From Oscillospiraceae bacterium (GTDB lineage Bacteria > Bacillota > Clostridia > Monoglobales > WRAG01), in contig WRAG01000016.1 of NCBI GenBank assembly GCA_009780345.1, positions 1-48,997 on the forward strand: 48,997 nucleotides of DNA, given 5' to 3'. The notes beneath the pieces were generated by a model. It saw only the letters and a program-made list of their open reading frames with translations, did not search any database and was not told the origin of the DNA. The position numbers and the translations under genes were made by a program. This document shows positions 41,056 through 48,997 of the stretch, in pieces (position 1 is the first letter of the stretch; every line of letters begins with the position of its first letter).

Positions 41056-41084
41056 TTGACGATTTTTGTGCAGTTATGTATAAT
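41056..41084 (+). promoter_or_regulatory. Promoter of the giant secreted-protein gene
   Basis: TTGACG (41056-41061), 17-base spacer, TATAAT (41079-41084). The predicted start near 41091 gives a leader of about 315 bases. Confidence 0.8.
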
Positions 41085-41105
41085 TACGCATATTATCATA
41101 AAAAT

Positions 41106-41214
41106 GTCACCGGAGTCAACGATGCTGTAACATCGTTAACTCCACAAACGGTAGACCCACTTAGATGCACTACCATCTGCTGTGACTTTATTATTGTATC
41201 CTCAAAAGGATGGT
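41106..41214 (+). ncRNA. Structured leader RNA, riboswitch-like, class not recognised
   Basis: A three-way junction can be drawn. P1 is GTCAC (41106-41110)/GTGAC (41182-41186). P2 is GGAGT (41112-41116)/ACTCC (41139-41143), extended by AACGATG/CATCGTT with loop CTGTAA. P3 is GGTAG (41150-41154)/CTACC (41170-41174). The downstream GATGGT (41209-41214) can instead pair with ACCATC (41172-41177), breaking P3. A strong terminator follows at 41236. This is the layout of a transcriptional switch. I could not match it to a riboswitch class I know. Confidence 0.6.
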
Positions 41215-41235
41215 ATTATTAAGAATATTTCGCGA

Positions 41236-41279
41236 AAGCATCAAAATGTGGTTAACCACTATGTTTTGATGCTTTTTTG
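41236..41279 (+). terminator. Leader terminator (attenuator)
   Basis: AAGCATCAAAA / TTTTGATGCTT with an inner GTGG-TTAA-CCAC hairpin, ending in a T-run at 41273-41278. It lies between promoter and coding region, so it would stop most transcripts unless prevented. Confidence 0.85.
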
Positions 41280-41334
41280 TATTAAAAATTTTAGTGAAAA
41301 GTATATAAAATCAATTAGACAGGAGGCGATTCCG

Positions 41335-41343
41335 ATGTGCTAA
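41335..41343 (+). other. Two-codon upstream ORF with consensus ribosome binding site
   Basis: ATG-TGC-TAA lies eight bases after AGGAGG (41321-41326), the best ribosome site in the area and 63 bases upstream of the real start at 41407. It may be a minimal regulatory ORF or the remnant of an earlier leader peptide. Confidence 0.5.
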
Positions 41344-41406
41344 TCAAAAAAATTGCAAATTTTAAAAAGTATGAAAATAAAACTAAAGCGAAGGGGAGAG
41401 GGAAAA

Positions 41407-44400
41407 ATGAAAAATAAGAAATTTTTAAGTTTAATTTTAGTAATAGCGATGATATTTACAACGGTAGCAGTAGTTTTCGCAACACAACCAAATGAATCAA
41501 CAATTGCAGAAGAAATGCCGATCGATGAGTTTGACGAAATTAGTGCGTGGCGATTTCAGTTGATTGCAGAAAATTACATAAGATATTTTTATTCCACCGG
41601 GCGTGAACAAGAATTTTTAAGCGCGCTTTTGGATAAAGACTCTGAAGGCGTAATTATTGATCACAGAACTTTGTTTGAAATTGCGCTTAGAATGTTTGAC
41701 GAAAATAACAATCCGGATTATGGAACGCGTTTGGATAGTGTTGAAAATGACGAAGTTCTAAACAATTTGGATTTTCAAGATATATATGAAGAGGTTACTT
41801 TAGGTGATTTAGTAGAGACAGAATTTGAGTGGACACTGGACTTGGATATAGATACAATTCGCCGTCCGATTCAAGATGAAATTCAAGAATTACAAGCAAT
41901 TAATATAGAAAACAGAGAAAATTTTGAATTGATTACTGAAGCTCATGCGAATGCAAGAATTTGGTATGCGAATTATCGTGAAGAGCTGGCGCAACTAAAT
42001 CAAGAACGAGCAGATATCATGGCTACAGATGAAATCATGCCACTTTCAATGCCGCTAACTTTGACAAATCAAGCGCCAATGGTTGAAACCGGCGATTTTC
42101 ATTCAGTTTATCTAAATGCGGACGGAGATGTTTATAGTTGGGGAATCTATGTAGGTTTTACATATTATGCGCATTATGTAATAGAAAACGAAGAGCCAAC
42201 ACGAGTTCAAGGACTGCCGAATAATATTGTAGCGGTTTCAGCAGGCGGAGGACATTCTTTGGCACTTACGTCAGCGGGAACCGTTTATGGTTGGGGAATG
42301 AATCTCGATGGTCAAACCGGTGGTGATGACATAGACACGTTAATCCCGACAAGGGTTAGACGCAGCGACGGAACGGATTTGCAAGATATTGTCGCGATAT
42401 CGGCGGGAGGAAATCATAGCCTTGCGTTAACGAGCAATGGAACCGTTTATGCTTGGGGCGCTAACTGGGCCGGACAATTAGGAAACGGTCGAATAAGCGG
42501 AGCTATGTGGGATGGTGGCACAAATCCTGCCGCTCAGGTTTTAAATTTATCAAGTGTTATAGCAATTTCAGCAGGCGACATGCATAATTTGGCATTATTA
42601 AGCAACGGAACAGTTCGGGTTTGGGGGTCACAAACTACCTCTCTTTCACCGATAAATGTTTTACATCAAAATGGCAGTGCTTTGACAGGAATAACAGCCA
42701 TTTCAGCAGGGCTTAACCATAATTTGGCATTAAGAAATACAGGAGAAGTAGTTGCTTGGGGTTCTAATATGCAAGGACAGTTAGGAAACGGACAAACTAG
42801 CGATTGGAATGTTTTTACAGATAGAGCAAATTATGTAGTGAATGTTGGTGGTGCCGGGCGGCTTCAAAATGTTTCAACAGTATCGGCAGGGATTAATCAT
42901 AGTTCTGTAATTAGTAATAACGGCGAAGTTTTTGCTTGGGGATTTAATTTTAACGGACAGTTGGGCAACGGAAATAGAACAAATGCTACACGTCCAACTT
43001 TAGCGTCAGGGATATCAAACGTTTCGTCAATTTCAGCAGGAGCCTCTCACACAATTGCCCTAAGAAATGATGAAAGCGTTTGGGGTGTCGGAAGCAATCA
43101 CTATTACCAATTGGGAGTTGCCGGAATTGACCAAAGCGCAACGTGGGTGGAAATTATAGAGGGGATTTCTCCTATTACCCTCCATCCGGCAGTAAATCTG
43201 TCCACTCGCCACGACAGAGGACTGCAACCACAAAACGCCGATTCATATCGCAGCCCGAACGCGAATGGACTTAATTGGCATGACTCTAACGGAAATCGAT
43301 TGATAATAGGCACAGACGCCGCGAGCAGTAATCAAAACGGCGCGCATCGTGAAACTTATATGAGATTTGATGTAACAACCGAGCAAGTTCAAGCGATTCG
43401 CAACGTTTCGGGCGATGATAGGATAAGGTTTAATCTGTTCGTAACCCAAACTGTCGGCACAGCGGTTCAACGGCATATTGACTTACACTTACTTCCGGCT
43501 GATCGAGCAGGATTAGTCACCACAACTTATCCGAGCCGCGCGAATCCACCGCAACTTGGCACGTGGATGAGCGCTTACGACGCGTTTAGGGCAGGAATTA
43601 CCGCTCGCGAACATTTTAGGTATAATATTGTACGTCCGGACGCGCAGTCTGATGTCATAACTAATTGGACACAGACTTCGCCTATGACAGTTAATAGGTT
43701 TGTTAGCTTTGACTTGACCGATGCGTTGCAAAAATATTTTAACGAAAATCCGAACGCTAGAAGTTTCGCCTTTGTTTTGTCAAATCTAAGAGGAAACGGT
43801 CTTATGATTGCTTTGGCGTATAGACATTCAACGCCTGTGCACCAAAGACCGTATTTGACAATACCGGGAAGTGTTGCACCACCGACGGTTTCGGTGTCTA
43901 CGATTGATCCTGAAGTGAATTTGTTTGTGCGCAGTGATTTGGGCTTGAACGCACAAACAAGAGCGGATATAGTGATTGGTGGCAATGGAAATGTGACTCA
44001 ACCCACAAACGCTGATTTGGTAATTGGACAAAACCATTTAGCAAACAATTCTCGCGGCGCATACAGGGAAACAATTATGAGCTTTAATTTGAGTGTTGAG
44101 GAAATCGCAGGAATTATGAACGCGAGCGGTAGAGGCAATGACCGTGCGCTTCTCAACCTGTTCGTGACGAATCCACCGGCGGATAATCCTGCTTCTTTTG
44201 GAATTGCTCAGTCGCGAGCGATTAACGTTCGTGTGGTGCATGACAATGCGATTCGACACAGCATGACTTACCTTGACGCGTTTGAGGTGGGAATTACTGC
44301 GCGCGAACACTTTAGAACAAATCCTGACGCGGTTTCAGAGCATATTTTTTTAGACGGTTCAAGTCAAGCTTATACGCGATTGAACAGATTTTTTGAAATT

Positions 44401-47400
44401 GATTTGACTGCCGCGTTGCAGAGACATTTTCGTGAAAATCCGAACGCAAGAAGCTTTGGAGTTGTTTTGTATAACTTGGATGGAAACGCGCTTATGGTTA
44501 CATCTTCGACGAGGCAGACTGAGGCGAATGCAAACAGACGACCGACGTTAGTAGTACCAGTTGGGAATCCGGATGATTTGCCGCCGCAGCATACGCATAG
44601 AACGATTGAAGAAATTTTCCCTGATAGCTCATTGGCTAATGCCGTGGCAAGTGCATTGAGAGGAAATGGTCCTGTTGGTTCATGGACTCTTGAAAGTCCG
44701 GTTATCCAAGCGGATTTGGATAGAGTAACCACGCTTGGAGGATCGCATGTTGGAATTCGAGGTATTTCTAATTTAGAAGGCATGCAATATCTTACAAATC
44801 TGACTGAGTTTAGAGCGACAGGTCCTACAATTGAAGCATTTGGTGCTGTAATAGAGGATGCTTACGACGACGAATCATTATCAGAATCGTATGACTTATA
44901 TTCGTTTGAACAGTCTCTCGAATATTTAGTTGAAATAGAAGAAACGGCAAATGTAGAAGCATTATTTGGGAATACAACAGGTGAAATTAGAGATCTTAGT
45001 CCATTATCAGGATTGATATATTTGCACACGTTGGATTTGACAAATAATTTAATCAATGATATTTCGCCATTGTACGGGTTGACAGCTTTACGAAATTTAA
45101 CTTTGGAACATAATCAAATAAGATGTATTGAACCATTAAGAGGATTAGCAAATTTGCGTTATTTGCATTTAAATCACAATCAGATAGAGAATATTTCAGC
45201 ATTGGCAGGAATGACCGGATTAGATCGAGTATTTTTAAATAACAACAGAATCAGTAACATTAGTCCATTGACCCTTCTCAATTTACAGAGACTTGAGGTT
45301 AATAACCAAGACGTTACAGTTGGTGTGGTTTGGACAAATCCTCTTGTTTTTGAAAATAATATACGAAATATAAACAACATCTTGGTTGCGCCACTATCGA
45401 ACCTCATCAGTAATGGTGGCACGCATAATAACGGACTCATTACTTGGAATAACTTGTCTGATAATCTGAATAATGTTTCGTACCCTTGGAATCAAAGTAT
45501 AATCATCGGCGGAAGGAATGTTGGTTTGTTTAGCGGTAGAGTGACTTTGCCGTTTGTGGAACCTTTTGATATTTTTGAGTTTGGCATACAACTTAATAGG
45601 TATAAAAATATGGTATTAGCTTTAGCGGAAAGAGCGCTAGACAATGGTGATGTGCAACTTTCACAAGAAATTTACAATAGATTTGAATTAGCATTCGAAA
45701 CGGATTTGCAGTTGCATGAAATGCCGGAGTTTTTGATTGCGGCATTAAATGCACCAAATTATGACGATTTAGTAAAAGCATATTTTGCTACAAAAAGAAA
45801 CGAATTTGAAGCTTTAAGACAGGAATATCGTGATATAATAGCAGAATTTTCCTTGCTTTTACCGCACTCAGCCAATGCAATGACGCTAAACAGTGATATT
45901 GCTGAGTCGCAATCGTCTGAAGAAGATATGTCTTTCAATCCGGATAATTTTTTAAACATATCAACATCACGTAGACAATCTATACCTGATATTCAACCAA
46001 ATGTTGGTGCGATGATGCCAATAATAAACATAGATGAATTTTCTATAACAGAAGCTACTATAGTAGAGGTGGTAGAACCTACAGCTTATGCAGGCATGGT
46101 GGATGTAGTTCCAATGTCGATGTTGCCGTCGCTAGTAATTAATAGGCAACGGACTAATTCTACAACTATTGTATTTGATGTTAGATTCCCCACATCCGGT
46201 GCAAATGGTAACCTTATAGGCTTATGGGATTTTAATCAAGGCGGAACTGTGACCAGAGTTGTTGGTGGCAATACAAATCGTGGTTATATTACAAACAGAC
46301 AGGATGGCGAATATACCATAAACAGCACGGCTAATGGCGGTTCAATAAACCTTCAACCAGGAGGAGCATATGTTATAAGCGTTCAATGGAATAGTGGTGG
46401 TACTACCCAATCGCGTTTTTGGCGAATATATCTTCCGCGTGCTCCACACGATACAAATGAAACTTTAGTTCGTCGTGAAAGTCGTGACAGAGTTATTGTT
46501 GCATATTTAGAGCAAGCAGATATAAATAGTGCCGGAACTCATTTTAATACATGGCTTAATAATATGGAACAAGTATATTTCGATATGCGCATTTTAACAG
46601 GGCATACACCATATGGTGGTAATCCGATTGAAATAAGGTCTACGCGTCAAGACCTAAACAGGGATATCAATCCTGATGGCAAAAACTATTGGGACTGGAT
46701 AGTAGGCATTGCGGGAAATCCAACATTTATATCGCAACCGTTCTATAGGGCTCATATGTTGCGTGTAGGCAATAGAACCGGCGGTGTCCATGATTGGGGA
46801 CATATTGTAGTGCATGAGATAGTACATGCTTTTGATTTAGAGGAAGCTTTTGATCGTGAGGCTCTTAACTATTTCAAAATGGCTTTTGTATTGGAAAGGA
46901 ACCAACAATCTGCCAATATGTCAAGTATATATCATATCGGAACAATGCGGCATTATAATCACCAAACTTTTAGAAATTTTTTACGAAGTGAGGCTCTAAA
47001 TAGCTATAATAACACATTTAACCCTAGCCTTACTGGAAGGGATAGAAGGTATAGCAGTATAGGGATGGCATCTGTTCTCACAGAAATTAGACACGCAATT
47101 GGTCCAACTGCTCTTGGCTTGGGATGGACGCCTTTCCAACGCGTATTTAATGACATGCGTAATAATTTAACACCAGAAGAACTATATTACATATATGTAA
47201 ACCCAAATCAACCTGAAAGAATGGCTATGTTTAATGTATTTATGACAAGATTAGATACGTGGGCGACAAATGTAAATGTTTTCAACTTGTTAGAGCCATA
47301 TAGAATGGTTATAGAGAATGAGTTCCGTGGCAGAATGGGACGCTTTTCCGGAACATCATCAGGAAATATAATCGGCGCCGGTGGGCGAAGGAATCTTAGT

Positions 47401-48870
47401 TTGGATGCCAATGGCGGATACCTTATACGTAGATTTACACCATCGCAAACCGCAAATTATATTATTTCTACTAACCGGTTCGGCGGCACAGGACCTCTTA
47501 ACAACACAAATGTAGAAGTATTTAGAGATGAAAATCTCAGCAATCGGGTTAACATGACCAACGAGCCTTCCAACAATGAAGGTTTTATGAGGGGAACTGT
47601 ACATCTAACAGCTAATCAAACATATTATATAAGGATTAGCAACCGCAATAACAACAGACTGCACGCAGAATTAGGAATCACAAGGGTGGTTGCGCAGCAG
47701 CAGTTGACATTGAATGCTCCTCGTGATATAATTGTTCCAAATATGGAGTATGTTGTTTTCAGAGTTGGACCGCGCGAAAGAGGAAACCACGTGTTTGCAG
47801 TAAGTCCGCACGGCGGTGGTCAGCAACAAACAAACCAAAGAAATGTTATAATTGAACTATTCAATAATTCAAATATGGTTAGAAATAGCCGGACGGTTTC
47901 GTCTCAATTTAGGGCAGGAGAATTTCCTCATATAGTAGCAAACCTAACCGAAAATGGAACCTATTATGTAAGAGTTTCCGGTTTCTTGGGGCGGCGGGCG
48001 GAAGCGCGAGTTGTTATGAGGAGGCATTTCCCAGCGACTGTACATAACTTTTTCGACTATGGGTATTCGCTTTTCTATAATAATGAAACCTTGGCTACTT
48101 CCCGTGCACATATTACCGAACGTCAAAATTGGGCAAATGGTGTGTTTCTTCGCATATTTGGTCTAGACATAACCACAAATACCCCGACACGATACGAAAC
48201 AACTGCTGACAGGTGCCGAAGGACTAATGTTGCTAGAGAGCAAGGGAGTACAGTAAATAGACCTATAACAGAGAGGATCGGAGGTCTTGAAAGAACAAAT
48301 GACGTAAATGCAGTTCTTCATCGGTGTCCGGGGAATAATTGCGATCACGGAGGCAGTAATGCTAGTAGATGCACACATCCTGACAGAATGTGGGACGATT
48401 TGATTAACAACTCTCGACATCAAATACCAACAGGCAATGCGATAATAAGAACACATGTATTATGGTCGGGTCACCAATTGGATCCTTTTACATTGACTGC
48501 CGGAACTTATGGAAATAGAAGCTTTCTTCGAGGGGGAATTGGCGCAAGTCAAAACCATGTTGGTATGATTAGCAGACCCGGTCGTACTGATGCAACTGAC
48601 CGCAGAAATCGACAAAAATTTATTCTATTACATGAACTTGCTCATGCATATGGCGCGGTTGATCATTATTGCAATGATGATAGTCTTCCTCCTAACCATC
48701 CAGGAGGATGTGGTATTGACTTATGCTGGCGCCACAATAGAGCTGCAGGGCATATAGAAAATTGCGTTATGGGAATGCCTATTAGTAATATAACTACTTG
48801 GGCATATGCGGATATGTTTTGCGATTTTTGTACAAATTCCATTCTTACAAGTTTAGCTCGCCCTCGTTAA
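41407..48870 (+). CDS. Giant secreted protein: RCC1, DNRLRE-like and LRR repeats with two zinc-protease domains
   Basis: 2487 residues from ATG 41407 (preceded by GGGGAGAGGG). The signal peptide begins MKNKKFLSLILVIAM and is cleaved near residue 24. About seven RCC1 blades follow (229-570; e.g. VYAWGANWAGQLGNG). Two related DNRLRE-like beta modules lie at about 596-820 and 836-1053, then internalin-like LRRs (about 1195-1300; LHTLDLTNNLINDISPLYGL). A first zinc-protease region carries HEIVHAFDLEE at 1803, and two PPC-like beta modules follow (about 2000-2200). The C-terminal metzincin-like domain has HELAHAYGAVDH at 2409, a Met-turn-like NCVMGM with M2455, and several Cys. No wall anchor or SLH module is seen, so it is probably released or held by its neighbours. 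It is lower in GC than the housekeeping genes. Substrates are unknown. Confidence 0.85.
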   Translation: MKNKKFLSLILVIAMIFTTVAVVFATQPNESTIAEEMPIDEFDEISAWRFQLIAENYIRYFYSTGREQEFLSALLDKDSEGVIIDHRTLFEIALRMFDENNNPDYGTRLDSVENDEVLNNLDFQDIYEEVTLGDLVETEFEWTLDLDIDTIRRPIQDEIQELQAINIENRENFELITEAHANARIWYANYREELAQLNQERADIMATDEIMPLSMPLTLTNQAPMVETGDFHSVYLNADGDVYSWGIYVGFTYYAHYVIENEEPTRVQGLPNNIVAVSAGGGHSLALTSAGTVYGWGMNLDGQTGGDDIDTLIPTRVRRSDGTDLQDIVAISAGGNHSLALTSNGTVYAWGANWAGQLGNGRISGAMWDGGTNPAAQVLNLSSVIAISAGDMHNLALLSNGTVRVWGSQTTSLSPINVLHQNGSALTGITAISAGLNHNLALRNTGEVVAWGSNMQGQLGNGQTSDWNVFTDRANYVVNVGGAGRLQNVSTVSAGINHSSVISNNGEVFAWGFNFNGQLGNGNRTNATRPTLASGISNVSSISAGASHTIALRNDESVWGVGSNHYYQLGVAGIDQSATWVEIIEGISPITLHPAVNLSTRHDRGLQPQNADSYRSPNANGLNWHDSNGNRLIIGTDAASSNQNGAHRETYMRFDVTTEQVQAIRNVSGDDRIRFNLFVTQTVGTAVQRHIDLHLLPADRAGLVTTTYPSRANPPQLGTWMSAYDAFRAGITAREHFRYNIVRPDAQSDVITNWTQTSPMTVNRFVSFDLTDALQKYFNENPNARSFAFVLSNLRGNGLMIALAYRHSTPVHQRPYLTIPGSVAPPTVSVSTIDPEVNLFVRSDLGLNAQTRADIVIGGNGNVTQPTNADLVIGQNHLANNSRGAYRETIMSFNLSVEEIAGIMNASGRGNDRALLNLFVTNPPADNPASFGIAQSRAINVRVVHDNAIRHSMTYLDAFEVGITAREHFRTNPDAVSEHIFLDGSSQAYTRLNRFFEIDLTAALQRHFRENPNARSFGVVLYNLDGNALMVTSSTRQTEANANRRPTLVVPVGNPDDLPPQHTHRTIEEIFPDSSLANAVASALRGNGPVGSWTLESPVIQADLDRVTTLGGSHVGIRGISNLEGMQYLTNLTEFRATGPTIEAFGAVIEDAYDDESLSESYDLYSFEQSLEYLVEIEETANVEALFGNTTGEIRDLSPLSGLIYLHTLDLTNNLINDISPLYGLTALRNLTLEHNQIRCIEPLRGLANLRYLHLNHNQIENISALAGMTGLDRVFLNNNRISNISPLTLLNLQRLEVNNQDVTVGVVWTNPLVFENNIRNINNILVAPLSNLISNGGTHNNGLITWNNLSDNLNNVSYPWNQSIIIGGRNVGLFSGRVTLPFVEPFDIFEFGIQLNRYKNMVLALAERALDNGDVQLSQEIYNRFELAFETDLQLHEMPEFLIAALNAPNYDDLVKAYFATKRNEFEALRQEYRDIIAEFSLLLPHSANAMTLNSDIAESQSSEEDMSFNPDNFLNISTSRRQSIPDIQPNVGAMMPIINIDEFSITEATIVEVVEPTAYAGMVDVVPMSMLPSLVINRQRTNSTTIVFDVRFPTSGANGNLIGLWDFNQGGTVTRVVGGNTNRGYITNRQDGEYTINSTANGGSINLQPGGAYVISVQWNSGGTTQSRFWRIYLPRAPHDTNETLVRRESRDRVIVAYLEQADINSAGTHFNTWLNNMEQVYFDMRILTGHTPYGGNPIEIRSTRQDLNRDINPDGKNYWDWIVGIAGNPTFISQPFYRAHMLRVGNRTGGVHDWGHIVVHEIVHAFDLEEAFDREALNYFKMAFVLERNQQSANMSSIYHIGTMRHYNHQTFRNFLRSEALNSYNNTFNPSLTGRDRRYSSIGMASVLTEIRHAIGPTALGLGWTPFQRVFNDMRNNLTPEELYYIYVNPNQPERMAMFNVFMTRLDTWATNVNVFNLLEPYRMVIENEFRGRMGRFSGTSSGNIIGAGGRRNLSLDANGGYLIRRFTPSQTANYIISTNRFGGTGPLNNTNVEVFRDENLSNRVNMTNEPSNNEGFMRGTVHLTANQTYYIRISNRNNNRLHAELGITRVVAQQQLTLNAPRDIIVPNMEYVVFRVGPRERGNHVFAVSPHGGGQQQTNQRNVIIELFNNSNMVRNSRTVSSQFRAGEFPHIVANLTENGTYYVRVSGFLGRRAEARVVMRRHFPATVHNFFDYGYSLFYNNETLATSRAHITERQNWANGVFLRIFGLDITTNTPTRYETTADRCRRTNVAREQGSTVNRPITERIGGLERTNDVNAVLHRCPGNNCDHGGSNASRCTHPDRMWDDLINNSRHQIPTGNAIIRTHVLWSGHQLDPFTLTAGTYGNRSFLRGGIGASQNHVGMISRPGRTDATDRRNRQKFILLHELAHAYGAVDHYCNDDSLPPNHPGGCGIDLCWRHNRAAGHIENCVMGMPISNITTWAYADMFCDFCTNSILTSLARPR

Positions 48871-48898
48871 TATAATCATATAAGGAGTGTAGAATAAA

Positions 48899-48997
48899 AT
48901 GAAAAAAATATTATTTATAACTTTATTACTTTTAATAACATTAACAATAAGTGCATGTAACAATATTTCTAATATTCCGATAGCTATGGAAGCTACC
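48899..48997 (+). CDS. Start of a lipoprotein gene (cut by window end)
   Basis: 33 codons are visible. AAGGAG lies ten bases before ATG 48899, 28 bases after the giant gene, so both are probably in one operon. The signal peptide (ILFITLLLLITLTISAC) ends in the lipobox ISAC. The following residues (NNISNIPIAMEAT) show no domain yet. Confidence 0.75.
   Translation, partial: MKKILFITLLLLITLTISACNNISNIPIAMEAT

Noticed and set aside
41353-41406. In-frame TTG extension of the giant protein
   Set aside because: It would place 18 charged residues before the signal peptide, and the strong ribosome site GGGGAGAGGG points to ATG 41407.
1-48997. CRISPR array
   Set aside because: Repeats are dispersed or coding (15-base units in the SLH gene, 25-base duplication); no regular repeat-spacer array is seen.

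Overview
The window comes from a spore-forming, Gram-positive Clostridia-like bacterium. The signs are a block of endospore genes (yabP, yabQ, divIC, yabR, ylbJ, yqfC, yqfD), hemZ, the yloU/fakA/recG neighbourhood, a Dlt-like acylation operon, an SLH-type surface protein, lipoboxes, strong AGGAGG-type ribosome binding sites and frequent GTG/TTG starts. I cannot place it more finely. No rRNA, tRNA or CRISPR array was seen.

Layout. 1-20.9 kb is almost entirely minus-strand housekeeping: a ParB/Noc-like protein, two envelope proteins, isoleucyl-tRNA synthetase, a DUF1893 protein with an ECF S component, recG, an AT-rich orphan, fakA, an Asp23 protein, the YhaN/YhaO DNA-repair-like pair, a shortened YebC, an SPFH/NfeD pair, and yabR-divIC-yabQ-yabP-ylbJ. 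21.1-25.8 kb is plus strand: yqfC, yqfD, an MBL hydrolase, hemZ and a small membrane protein. 25.8-33.3 kb is a plus-strand Dlt-like system: adenylating enzyme, GNAT, acyl carrier protein, MBOAT, and a DltD-like SGNH domain fused to a NodB deacetylase. 33.6-35.1 kb encodes an Asn/Gly-rich SLH protein. 35.7-41 kb looks accessory: a 5'-truncated D,D-carboxypeptidase directly abutting a large serine recombinase, small ORFs, and an ImmR/ImmA-type repressor/metalloprotease pair. 41.1-48.9 kb carries a promoter, a structured switch-like leader with terminator, a two-codon ORF and a 2487-residue secreted protein with RCC1 repeats, LRRs and two separate zinc-protease motifs, followed by the start of a lipoprotein gene.

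The most unusual signal is between genes. Eight islands of about 0.5-0.75 kb (around 0.3, 6.0, 17.2, 23.2, 28.4, 30.8, 35.4 and 38.7 kb) are built from the same small hairpin modules. From copy to copy the stem sequences change in a compensating way while loops and linkers stay nearly constant. This is the signature of selection on (or copying through) a folded single-stranded RNA or DNA. The islands sit between functionally linked genes (nfeD/SPFH, GNAT/ACP, MBOAT/SGNH-NodB) and do not follow gene orientation. I do not recognise the family; it is my main candidate for something undescribed.

All calls come from reading the sequence by eye. Family names rest on motifs and synteny, not on searches.
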